A DNA stretch of 64,000 nt from Pseudoalteromonas sp. GCY (GTDB lineage: Bacteria > Pseudomonadota > Gammaproteobacteria > Enterobacterales > Alteromonadaceae): contig NZ_CP068023.1 of the NCBI RefSeq assembly GCF_016695175.1, positions 1,228,501 through 1,292,500 of the forward strand. The letters are read 5' to 3'. Shown in pieces: positions 9,501-20,096 of the stretch. Each line of letters opens with the position of its first letter. The stretch's first letter is position 1. Below the pieces are notes generated by a model that saw only the letters and a list, made by a program, of their open reading frames with translations, did not search any database and was not told the origin of the DNA. The translations under genes were made by a program, and so were the position numbers.

Positions 9501-9524
9501 AAATCATCATTGAGAATTGTTTTT
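9501..9524 (-). promoter_or_regulatory. Candidate Fur-binding site ahead of the sigma factor gene
   Basis: Immediately upstream of the sigma factor ATG the + strand reads ATCATCATTGAGAATTG with T-rich flanks, and it shares the TGAGAAT element with the site before the receptor. Fur boxes of gammaproteobacteria often contain paired TGAGAAT/ATTCTCA halves; here only one half is good. The repeated occurrence before both iron-linked genes is what makes it worth noting. Confidence 0.35.
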
Positions 9525-9665
9525 ATTTGCGTTTGCTGGCTTTAAACTGTTCGTTAATAGATTTTATGTTTTTAGTGCTTTTACTTAATAGTTGATCATA
9601 AGGTCATGAAAAAACTTAGCTTTATTTTAAACTTCTTTGGTTCCAAACACTAAACGGAGTGCTTA

Positions 9666-10868
9666 TTAAGGCGTAGGAGCGATACCTTTTATAATGCGCT
9701 GGCAGGCACCGGGATCCATAAAATGGGGCACCGGATAATCCGGATGTGCTTCTTTTAGCGCCAGCTCTGCGAGTAGCGCCGCATCATCAGGGAGTACTTC
9801 GGTGAGCGTGGTTTGGATATGTAAATCAAGCAATAAGCGCTCAATGTGCTCTAAAAGATCATCTGCTTGGCGCTCGACGGGATAGTCTAACGAGGTTAAT
9901 CCGCAGTATCTGGCGATGAGCGCGAGTTGCTGGTTAATTCGCTCGCCATACCAGGTTAGCACGGGCATGAGTAACACTGCATTGGCAAGCCCGTGCGGCG
10001 TACCATATTGAGCGCTCAATTGGTGTGAGATTGCATGTACGTAGCCGACAGAAGTTCTGGTAAAAGCTTGTCCTGCGTAATGGGAAGCGAGTAGTAGCTG
10101 TGTTCTTGCCTCTAGGTTTTGTGGGTCTTGTTGTGCTTTGGGTAAATACTCAAAGATAGCTCTACAGGCTTCAAGAGCGCGGCCGCGGCTAAACTTAAGA
10201 CAGTTAATGCTCAGTAATGCCTCAATGGCGTGGGTTAGTGCATCAATTGCCGTAGTCGCGGTGATATGTGCGGGCATACTTGTGGTTAATTCCGGTAATA
10301 ACACAGCATGGTGTGGCACTAAACAAAAATCAGTCGCGGCATATTTGGCGTGATTGCTAGGATCGTTAACGACGGCGGCAACGGTGGTCTCCGAGCCGGT
10401 CCCTGCGGTTGTTGGGATCGCGATATTCGGCGGTAGGCGTTTTAAGACTTTAAACAACCCTTTGAGCTTAGTCACTGGTTTGTTCGGCTTGACAGCCCGA
10501 GCACCGATTAACTTGCCCGTGTCGAGTACCGAGCCGCCACCAAGTGCGATAATTGCTTTACATTGATGCTGTTGGTAGACCTTTAGACCATCTTCGACGT
10601 TTGCTATGGTTGGGTTGGGTAAAACATCTGCGTAATAATGCGTGACTAACTCTGACTCACGTAGTGTGTTTTCCACAACCTGATGTAAGTTGAGTTTGAG
10701 CAGCACTTGGTCGGTCACGACTAAGACGTTATCTCCACTTCTTAACCCTAGCGCCTTAATGGCGTCTAACAACCCCGTTTTTCCCTGATGTAATTTGGGG
10801 TTCGGGATCCCGATAAAAATAACAATGCACTTTAGGGCAAAGTGGTAAATACGGTAAAACCAACTCAT
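9666..10868 (-). CDS. Iron-containing (group III) alcohol dehydrogenase
   Basis: A 400-residue NAD(P)-linked, metal-dependent dehydrogenase of the FucO/AdhB family, which interconverts alcohols and aldehydes. Seen: the nucleotide-binding AIALGGGSVLDTGKL (near residue 105), PTTAGTGSET, and the metal ligands in AIDALTHAIEALL (Asp and His) and GYVHAISHQLSAQYGTPHG (two further His). The N-terminus (residues 1-25) is unusually hydrophobic for a cytosolic enzyme, as in some FucO-like relatives. It lies 78 bp after the GH63-like gene on the same strand. A long inverted repeat fills that gap and covers this gene's ribosome-binding site, so translation may be controlled by RNA structure. The substrate cannot be read from sequence. 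Confidence 0.9.
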   Translation of the reverse strand: MSWFYRIYHFALKCIVIFIGIPNPKLHQGKTGLLDAIKALGLRSGDNVLVVTDQVLLKLNLHQVVENTLRESELVTHYYADVLPNPTIANVEDGLKVYQQHQCKAIIALGGGSVLDTGKLIGARAVKPNKPVTKLKGLFKVLKRLPPNIAIPTTAGTGSETTVAAVVNDPSNHAKYAATDFCLVPHHAVLLPELTTSMPAHITATTAIDALTHAIEALLSINCLKFSRGRALEACRAIFEYLPKAQQDPQNLEARTQLLLASHYAGQAFTRTSVGYVHAISHQLSAQYGTPHGLANAVLLMPVLTWYGERINQQLALIARYCGLTSLDYPVERQADDLLEHIERLLLDLHIQTTLTEVLPDDAALLAELALKEAHPDYPVPHFMDPGACQRIIKGIAPTP

Positions 10869-10871
10869 TGC

Positions 10872-10919
10872 GATCCGTCTAATTTTGTTTTTGTATCATT
10901 TAAAAAATGTAGACGGATC
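10872..10919 (-). promoter_or_regulatory. Inverted repeat enclosing the ribosome-binding site of the alcohol dehydrogenase gene
   Basis: GATCCGTCTA (10872-10881) and TAGACGGATC (10910-10919) are perfect ten-base complements separated by 28 AT-rich bases. In the minus-strand transcript the second arm includes ACGGA, seven to eleven bases before the ATG at 10868, so the folded form would hide the ribosome-binding site. No U-run follows, so it is not a simple terminator. Function is inferred. Confidence 0.5.
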
Positions 10920-10946
10920 ATCACTGAATTGCTAGCAAATTATCGG

Positions 10947-14128
<3,182 letters not shown>

Positions 14129-14308
14129 ACCACATTCTCAAGATCGTTTTTAACAGTATAACTCATAATTTGTTATTGGTTTTGGTTAAATTAATGTACC
14201 CATTAAAATCTCATATTGGTGCTTTAACGGCAATTATTATATGGTTTTTTGGTGTCTTTTAAGAATTAAATAACGGCGTAAAATTGCTCTTGTTGTAGAG
14301 GAGTCGTT

Positions 14309-14824
14309 ATGCGCTTAGTTTTATTCTTGCTTATGTTGTTTGTGTCTACTTACTCACATGCTAGTGAAGTTGCAGTTGACTATGTGATGGGAGAGGGAGA
14401 TGTAAAAGGACTGCGGCTTGGGTATCGTCCCTTGCATTTTAGTTTAGCGGATTATGGTTTTGGAGAAGGTGCCTATGTTTATTTTGAGCTGAGCACCAAC
14501 TATTGGGAATACGGCAAACCAAAACGCTCAGACACGACGTTTGCTATTGCATTGTCACCAGTGCTTAGTGTTCCACTGACCGAGCTTGCTGGAAAGCCGG
14601 TAAATTTTGAGTTTGGGATTGGCATGACCTACGTCAGTGATACCCGATTTGCGGGCAAAGACATTGGTGTGCACTATCAGTTTGAAGACCGCATTGGACT
14701 TAGTGTTAATTTGAACCCCAGTACTAAAGTAGGGATCCGATATCTGCATTATTCTAATGCTGGTTTGAGCGACCATAACCCCGGTCTTGATTTTTTAAAT
14801 GTGTTCTACGTTAAGCGGTTTTAA
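14309..14824 (+). CDS. PagL-like lipid A 3-O-deacylase
   Basis: A 171-residue outer-membrane beta-barrel protein with a signal peptide (residues about 1-18, ending YSHAS) and a terminal Phe. The C-terminal stretch IRYLHYSNAGLSDHNPGLDF matches the PagL active-site strand, with H-x-S spaced as in the known His/Ser pair and the conserved N-A-G. PagL removes the 3-linked acyl chain of lipid A and softens recognition of LPS. At the position of the catalytic Glu (14 residues after the His) this protein has Asp. A GAGGAG ribosome-binding site precedes the ATG. It is a single-gene unit with a weak terminator after it. Confidence 0.85.
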   Translation: MRLVLFLLMLFVSTYSHASEVAVDYVMGEGDVKGLRLGYRPLHFSLADYGFGEGAYVYFELSTNYWEYGKPKRSDTTFAIALSPVLSVPLTELAGKPVNFEFGIGMTYVSDTRFAGKDIGVHYQFEDRIGLSVNLNPSTKVGIRYLHYSNAGLSDHNPGLDFLNVFYVKRF

Positions 14825-14894
14825 CGCTTAATTTCATTGAGTTAGTTTTATCTCCCTTTGTGATTTCAAGGATGAAATTTTTTCTTACTAAATA

Positions 14895-14917
14895 ACGCTA
14901 AAATAGCGTCATTTTTT
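14895..14917 (+). terminator. Possible weak terminator after the PagL-like gene
   Basis: ACGCTA (14895-14900) and TAGCGT (14904-14909) form a six-base stem with a three-base loop, followed by CATTTTTTC. The stem is short, so termination is likely partial. Confidence 0.5.
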
Positions 14918-14963
14918 CTTCATAAAATTCCAGTATCCAAGATAATAGAATGCAGTTAAACGC

Positions 14964-14994
14964 TTGACCTAAACTAAAGTTTAGGAATTAGGGT
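14964..14994 (+). promoter_or_regulatory. MerR/SoxR-type promoter of the MFS transporter gene
   Basis: A -35 hexamer TTGACC (14964-14969) and a weak -10 TAGGGT (14989-14994) are separated by 19 bp instead of 17. Between them lies the perfect 18-bp inverted repeat CCTAAACTAAAGTTTAGG (14968-14985). This is the layout of promoters activated by MerR-family proteins, which twist an over-long spacer; it parallels the soxS promoter base for base in spacing. No merR-type gene lies in the window, so the regulator acts from elsewhere. The transporter start is 34 bp downstream. Confidence 0.75.
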
Positions 14995-15027
14995 TCTGCG
15001 TAAATCAATAATAATCAAGGAACATCC

Positions 15028-16263
15028 ATGGAGAATAGCTCTGCAATTGAGCGGTTAAAGCGCTTTACACCTTTAGTTTGGGTAATGCTTGTTGGTAACT
15101 TTTTCGTTCGCGCTAGTTACTACATGGTATGGCCTTTTTTGGCTGTTATTCTTTACGAAAATTATGGACTGAGTGCAACAGAAGTCGGTTTATTGCTGAC
15201 GGTGTCAGCGACTTTCGCCGTATTTTTGGGGTTTTATACGGGGAATCTCGCTGACCGCTTCGGTCGCACCAAAATGCTCTACACGGCAGTGTTTGTTGGT
15301 GTGATTTCTTTTTCACTGTTGGCTGTGGCTGAGTCGTTGTGGTTGTTTGCAACCTCAGTGTTTTTAGCTTGTCTACCTAGGACGCTTTGGGATGCGCCTA
15401 GTAAAGCGTTACTTACTGAAGAACTTGCCGACGCAAAAGACAGAGAACTTGCACTGCATTTACTCTATTTTCTCGTGAATGTGGGAGCGGCTTTAGGACC
15501 ATTGTACGGTCTATGGGCGGGGCTTAATGGTGAGCAGTTTAGCTTTATTTATACCGGCATTTCGTATATTGGTTTGTTGCTCGCGCTGCTTTACTTTAGA
15601 CCTAAACTGAGTGAGGCGCAGACTTTCGCTTTACAATCTGCCGCTCAGTCGGTGCCGAAGTTTGCAAAGTGGCTGGGGATCTTACGAAAAGATAAAGTCT
15701 TTTTAATTGTGCTAATCGCTACAACTTTAGTGTATTTGGTTTATGCGCAATGTGACTCTAGCTTAGTGCAGTATTTGACGCGTGCAGAGGTCCCCGATCT
15801 GGCTTGGCTAATTTCTAGCTTAATCATCGCAAATTCTAGTGTGATCATCGTTTGTCAGTTTCCATTACTACATCTGATGCGTAATTGGCGTATTGAAAAT
15901 AGGCTCTATGCGGGTGGCGTGATATTGATCATTTCACAAGTCATGATGGCCCTGAATGATGTGCAAAATATCTGGGGATGGATTGCAGCCATGATGGTGT
16001 TGAGTCTGAGCGAAGCAATTATGTTTACTAACATCAATGTCTATATTGACAGGTTGGCACCAGATAACCTGAAAGCCAGCTATTTTGGTGCTGCTGGCTT
16101 ATGTTCATTAGGGTATGCATTAGCGCCCATTTTAGGTGGGCTTATTTTAGATTTTTATTCCGGCATGATGCTTTTTATCATCATGACCTTAGTATCTATC
16201 ACCGCACTTGGGTTTTATCGCATCGCTGAGCTGAAGCCCAAGACGACGGCAGAAGCGATATAG
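15028..16263 (+). CDS. MFS transporter (MdtH-like drug efflux type)
   Basis: A 411-residue inner-membrane protein with about twelve hydrophobic helices. The loop 2-3 signature GNLADRFGRTKML fits the major-facilitator motif A (G-x-L-A-D-R-x-G-R-K/R). The overall length and the FFVRASYYMVWPFLAVIL first helix resemble the MdtH/YceL type of single-gene exporters. It would pump a small molecule out in exchange for protons. The promoter is of MerR/SoxR type, so induction by a metal, redox-cycling or organic compound is likely. A strong hairpin terminator follows the stop, making this a single-gene unit. Confidence 0.88.
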   Translation: MENSSAIERLKRFTPLVWVMLVGNFFVRASYYMVWPFLAVILYENYGLSATEVGLLLTVSATFAVFLGFYTGNLADRFGRTKMLYTAVFVGVISFSLLAVAESLWLFATSVFLACLPRTLWDAPSKALLTEELADAKDRELALHLLYFLVNVGAALGPLYGLWAGLNGEQFSFIYTGISYIGLLLALLYFRPKLSEAQTFALQSAAQSVPKFAKWLGILRKDKVFLIVLIATTLVYLVYAQCDSSLVQYLTRAEVPDLAWLISSLIIANSSVIIVCQFPLLHLMRNWRIENRLYAGGVILIISQVMMALNDVQNIWGWIAAMMVLSLSEAIMFTNINVYIDRLAPDNLKASYFGAAGLCSLGYALAPILGGLILDFYSGMMLFIIMTLVSITALGFYRIAELKPKTTAEAI

Positions 16264-16274
16264 CTCAGCTAACT

Positions 16275-16306
16275 CGGTGACCTAAAAAGGGTCACCGTTT
16301 GTTTTT
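16275..16306 (+). terminator. Rho-independent terminator of the MFS gene
   Basis: CGGTGACC (16275-16282) pairs perfectly with GGTCACCG (16290-16297) around a seven-base loop and is followed by TTTGTTTTT. It lies 12 bp after the transporter's stop codon. Confidence 0.9.
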
Positions 16307-16338
16307 ATGTTAATTATCCGGAGCAAAGGTTAGTTACT

Positions 16339-17409
16339 TTACTTACCCGCCATTTTTTGCAAGTAACCCAGACGTTGACGCTCGGCAGTCGAGGGCTGAT
16401 ATGGGCGCTTCTCTAGTGCGTCAAAGTAGAAATCAGTGATGTGGTATTCGGTTATTTTGCTATCACCAAACTGCGCGAGCTCTCCTGGCATTGGCGACAT
16501 TCTCTCAATCACAAATGTCTTTAACGTGAACTGGGAAGGGCCGGATTTTGCTGAAAAAGGGGCAAGCACCGACTGATGTGCTTTTAAGTTGAATACCTGT
16601 TTCCCTTCGCTTAGTTTTTGCTTTTCAATCAAATGACTGATGGGGGTGCCATCGGGAGTAAATAGGTTTGCGCGGATACGATAAGTACCACTTTGTTTTA
16701 CTTCAAGTTGTAATGGAATTATCAGGTCAGCTTGCTTGGGGTAAGGTTTAGCAATTGCGAGCAGTGTGGCGCTGGGCTGGTAATAGCGGATACTCGCTGT
16801 TAAGGCAACGGCCTTAGCTGAGCTTGGCTTAGCACGCACAACGACATTCAGCTCTTGAGGCCATGTCGTCTCGCCATCGACAGAACCAAGCCAAATACCA
16901 TCAGACTCTTTGAGGCGGGCGGTGGATAAGGTTTGCTGCGATGTAAGGTCAAGTATCGTTGCGGTTGCATTAGAAAATTGACTACCAGATAAACTTATCT
17001 CGATAGTAGCGGGGTGCACAAAGCGATATTGATTCAGCGACAAAGACACCTGTTCGTTGTTTTCTTCAATTGGCATTTCGACGGCATAGAAATGATTTGG
17101 ATTGAGCCTATCAAAATCACCTTTGCCAAGGGGCTGTGAATAAGGAGGTAAAGAAATACTATACTCATAATGTGCCGCAGCTGTTTGCGCAGCTTGTGCC
17201 AGTGGTAGTGATTCAACCAGTGATTGTTTTTGTGTTATCGCAGTTTTAGGAGTGACTGGTGGCGTAGTTGTTGGTGTCAAAATAGGTGTGGCGACTTGTG
17301 GTTTTGATGCTAATTCAGGTGAGGGCAGAGCTTCGCGCTGCAAGGCAAAATATCCTGCAGTGATACAGATCACAATAAGAATGACACTAATCAACAAAAA
17401 CTTTTTCAT
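16339..17409 (-). CDS. Membrane-anchored periplasmic protein next to the lipase, function unknown
   Basis: A 356-residue protein with one N-terminal membrane anchor (about residues 4-23), then a Pro/Thr-rich linker (TPILTPTTTPPVTPKTAI), then a beta-rich domain with a central Ig-like feel (ATIEISLSGSQFSNATATIL). The layout of anchor, Pro-rich linker and periplasmic domain is that of lipase-specific foldases, and the gene directly follows the lipase. However, the foldase signature RxxFDY(F/C)LSA is absent, so I do not call it one. It may be a chaperone, inhibitor or binding partner of the lipase, or unrelated. A ten-base-stem hairpin lies between the two genes. Confidence 0.6.
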   Translation of the reverse strand: MKKFLLISVILIVICITAGYFALQREALPSPELASKPQVATPILTPTTTPPVTPKTAITQKQSLVESLPLAQAAQTAAAHYEYSISLPPYSQPLGKGDFDRLNPNHFYAVEMPIEENNEQVSLSLNQYRFVHPATIEISLSGSQFSNATATILDLTSQQTLSTARLKESDGIWLGSVDGETTWPQELNVVVRAKPSSAKAVALTASIRYYQPSATLLAIAKPYPKQADLIIPLQLEVKQSGTYRIRANLFTPDGTPISHLIEKQKLSEGKQVFNLKAHQSVLAPFSAKSGPSQFTLKTFVIERMSPMPGELAQFGDSKITEYHITDFYFDALEKRPYQPSTAERQRLGYLQKMAGK

Positions 17410-17428
17410 AGCAATACTCGGTTAGTAT

Positions 17429-17453
17429 AAGGAACTGCATGGAGCAGTTCCTT
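17429..17453 (-). other. Strong hairpin between lipase and downstream gene
   Basis: AAGGAACTGC and GCAGTTCCTT form a perfect ten-base stem around a five-base loop, 32 bp after the lipase stop and 20 bp before the next start. No U-run follows, so it is more likely an mRNA-stabilising or attenuating element than a full terminator. Confidence 0.65.
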
Positions 17454-17484
17454 GGGTATAGAAATTAGCAAAATAACCGTTAAG

Positions 17485-18537
17485 TTACAGTGAGTTTAGT
17501 ATTAACTGTGAAAAACTTTGTGAGTTAGACTCGCTAACATAACGGTAAGTCTTTTTCCAAAACCAGCTACCCGTTGTTTCTTCATAGGTGTTGTAGCTAA
17601 TCGTTTTATAACCCGCGTTAAACTGAGTACGAGCCGCTGTTACTTTGCCTTGGTATCCAGCATCTGGCAGGTTACCGTGACTATATTCCGCGCTCATTAG
17701 TAATGGGTAGTGGTATGGCATAAAGCTAGTTACAGCATCATCTTGAGAGGCTAACTGACCGTTGATAGCAACGCTTGTACTACAACTACCAAAGTCACCT
17801 TTTGTCGATGCACCACAAGAAGAGTGTGTTGATACAACACCATCATCATTACCTGGTAAGAAACCTGAAGTGAGGCCGTAGTAGTCGCTTGCATCAGCGA
17901 CGAAACGTAGGCGAGGTGCGTTGTCACTTGGGTACTGAGCAACTTGTCGCGCGTTATTCACTTTTAAATCCCACATGATACCAAACTCTTCAGGCATGCT
18001 ACCAAGCCAAGCCTCAACTGCTTGGCGAGTTAGTTCACCAACTACACCACCAGAAGTCGCAGCGTTGATAGCAGTGTCTGCGAGTTCGCTTCCGCCACCC
18101 GCACCTGCAAGGTCAAAAGTAGCAACGATATTAAGTGGTTGAAGGCCTGCATTTTCAAGCCAAGTTGCTTGATTATCTAAGATATAGCGCGCAACCAAAT
18201 CACCCGTTGAGTGGGTAACAAAGACACAGCCAGGATTACAAGTGCCATTTTCTGCAAATGCTTTTAGCTTTGGCCAAATATAATCTGTTGCGATTTTGCC
18301 TTGCAAGCGTTCATAAGAAGGCCAATCAATACGTTCATCAGCGTGGTTTATCCAAAAAGATGACCAGTATTCTTCACCCTCAAGCTCGACATTGGTATTG
18401 TTAGGGCGGTTAAGTTGGTCTGCTTGAAAGCCATGAATTAGAATTGTTTTATATTCAGCGGCTTGCGCGGGAGTTGCAAGTGCAGCGCCTGTTAATAACG
18501 CTGAAAGTGCAGCAGTGTATACAAAGTTAGTTTTCAT
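17485..18537 (-). CDS. Secreted triacylglycerol lipase-like alpha/beta hydrolase
   Basis: A 350-residue exported hydrolase with a signal peptide ending ATPAQAA (about residue 27). The core begins TILIHGFQADQL, an oxyanion-loop HG motif. The nucleophile elbow is VFVTHSTGDLVARYI, with Ser in T-H-S-T-G instead of the textbook G-x-S-x-G. The probable acid lies in LPGNDDGVVS, and a late His in the PYHYPLL/YSHGNL region could complete the triad. Two Cys pairs (NGTCNPGC; SSCGAS...FGSC) would be oxidised outside the cytoplasm. It would split ester bonds of lipids in the medium. The next gene encodes an anchored periplasmic protein that may work with it. Confidence 0.82.
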   Translation of the reverse strand: MKTNFVYTAALSALLTGAALATPAQAAEYKTILIHGFQADQLNRPNNTNVELEGEEYWSSFWINHADERIDWPSYERLQGKIATDYIWPKLKAFAENGTCNPGCVFVTHSTGDLVARYILDNQATWLENAGLQPLNIVATFDLAGAGGGSELADTAINAATSGGVVGELTRQAVEAWLGSMPEEFGIMWDLKVNNARQVAQYPSDNAPRLRFVADASDYYGLTSGFLPGNDDGVVSTHSSCGASTKGDFGSCSTSVAINGQLASQDDAVTSFMPYHYPLLMSAEYSHGNLPDAGYQGKVTAARTQFNAGYKTISYNTYEETTGSWFWKKTYRYVSESNSQSFSQLILNSL

Positions 18538-18688
18538 TGTCTAAGTCCTTTAAAGCGCCAAGTGCCACATCTATGGTCGGCCTACAACAAAATCCCCTCA
18601 CTTTGTTTAATCGTCAAGTCGGGAAACTATAGGCATCACACAACTACTTTCACTACTACTGAAACGCATCTTTGTTAGTATATTATGT

Positions 18689-18712
18689 GGCGTGAGAAAC
18701 TATTCCCACGCC
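18689..18712 (-). terminator. Hairpin downstream of altN, possible end of the alterochromide transcript
   Basis: On the minus strand GGCGTGGGAA pairs with TTCTCACGCC (one G-U) around a four-base loop, 18 bp after the halogenase stop. What follows is AU-rich but has no clean U-run, so it may stop or only slow transcription. Confidence 0.5.
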
Positions 18713-18729
18713 GGTCTAAAAAGCTAAAA

Positions 18730-19968
18730 TCACGCCATTTCAGGGTTGTTATGGAGTTCAGATAGCAGGTTCAGGGTTTTCTCGCTGCGGTTTACAAATG
18801 GGTTAGTCTCATCCCATACATAGCCCGCAAGCACAGAAGTGATTTGGCTCTTAATTTTTTCAGGCTTGTTGTCTGAGAAAAATAGGCGGCGCAAACGCCC
18901 GTCGTACCAGCCTTCAATGTAGGTGCGCATGACAGCAATCCCTTTAAGCATATGCGCTTCATAATCTTGCTGCCAATCTGCTTCCTCGCCATTTAACTGA
19001 GCGACAATGAGATCAGCGGCGCGCGCGCCTGACTCAATCGCAAACATAACACCGGCTGAAAATACAGGGTCAATAAATTCACTGGCGTTACCGGTTAGCA
19101 CAAAGTTCTTGCCGAACAGTTGTTTAATACCTTTTGAGTAGCCTTTGATCTCCTTTGGCTCCATACACATCGCCATTCCTTCCAACATTGCTGACGCATG
19201 TTGATCGCGAGCAAGGTAGGTTAAAAAGCGCGTTTTAGCATCGCCCTCTGCACTTTCCAAATACTCAGGGTTACCAACAAAACCGACTGAAACACGACCG
19301 TCAGAGAAAGGTATTAGCCAAACCCATACATCTTCTTCGTGAACCAGAATCGTTACTTTATTGTTTTCAGCCCCAGTCTCTATGCCATCAGCTGGTTTAA
19401 ATTGCGCAAATAAAGTTGCGCGAGTCGGCGCTGATGAAGGTTCATTTAAATCAAGCAGGTTAGCGAGTACTCGGCCATAGCCGCTTGAGTCAACAACGAA
19501 TTTGGCTTGAATTTCCTGCACATCACCGGCCTCATTGACTACCTTAATGATAGGCTCTTCTAGATCCATGTTGGCATCGACTACGGAAGTGCCAAATTCG
19601 ATAGGAGCACCCATTTTTTGCACTTCTTCAGCTAGTACATTGTCAAAGTCATCTCTTGGTACTTGCCATGTCCATGTCCAGCCATCGGTGTAATTTTTAG
19701 AGAAATCGAAAAACTCTTGGAAGTCATCTTGTTTAAAATTAGCACCGATTTTCTTTTGGTAATTGCGTGCGACTAACGCATCCATAAATCCAGCATCTTC
19801 CAGATGCTGCATACTTTGTGGTAGAAGACTTTCACCGATGACATAGCGTGGAAAGTGGCTACGTTCAACGATCTTCACGGTTAATCCTGCTTGAATTAGC
19901 TTTGCAGCGGTCATTGTCCCAGCAGGTCCAGCGCCGATAATAAGTACATCTACATTTTCCTTAGCCAT
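18730..19968 (-). CDS. altN: Flavin-dependent halogenase of the alterochromide pathway
   Basis: A 412-residue FADH2-dependent halogenase. Seen: the FAD-binding GAGPAG (residues 12-17), the GESLLP segment near 45-50 typical of the family, Lys73 in KKIGANF as the likely hypohalite-carrying lysine, and the halogenase signature WVWLIP (W-x-W-x-I-P) at 215-220. In alterochromides the phenol ring of the acyl chain carries bromine in seawater media, so this enzyme probably brominates the aryl polyene. It needs reduced flavin; no flavin reductase is in the window. It follows altM after a 128-bp gap that contains a structured hairpin. The symbol is assigned from gene order relative to the published alt cluster. 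Confidence 0.9.
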   Translation of the reverse strand: MAKENVDVLIIGAGPAGTMTAAKLIQAGLTVKIVERSHFPRYVIGESLLPQSMQHLEDAGFMDALVARNYQKKIGANFKQDDFQEFFDFSKNYTDGWTWTWQVPRDDFDNVLAEEVQKMGAPIEFGTSVVDANMDLEEPIIKVVNEAGDVQEIQAKFVVDSSGYGRVLANLLDLNEPSSAPTRATLFAQFKPADGIETGAENNKVTILVHEEDVWVWLIPFSDGRVSVGFVGNPEYLESAEGDAKTRFLTYLARDQHASAMLEGMAMCMEPKEIKGYSKGIKQLFGKNFVLTGNASEFIDPVFSAGVMFAIESGARAADLIVAQLNGEEADWQQDYEAHMLKGIAVMRTYIEGWYDGRLRRLFFSDNKPEKIKSQITSVLAGYVWDETNPFVNRSEKTLNLLSELHNNPEMA

Positions 19969-20019
19969 TTTGTAATTCCTTAATCATATATTGTGAGAAA
20001 ATGTGGCAATTAATTAATC

Positions 20020-20060
20020 CTAGAGTGAAGAGGGGAGCTCCCTTTAATGCCTCACTCTAG
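20020..20060 (-). other. Structured hairpin between altM and altN
   Basis: CTAGAGTGA (20020-20028) and TCACTCTAG (20052-20060) are perfect nine-base complements; the loop contains a further ten-base palindrome, GGGAGCTCCC. No U-run follows on the minus strand. It could attenuate read-through from the NRPS genes into the halogenase or mark an RNA-processing point. Confidence 0.6.
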
Positions 20061-20096
20061 AAAATCTAATTTAACATTATATTAACGAATAAAATG

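Noticed and set aside
16339..17409. Lipase-specific foldase
   Set aside because: The topology fits, but the foldase signature RxxFDY(F/C)LSA is absent.
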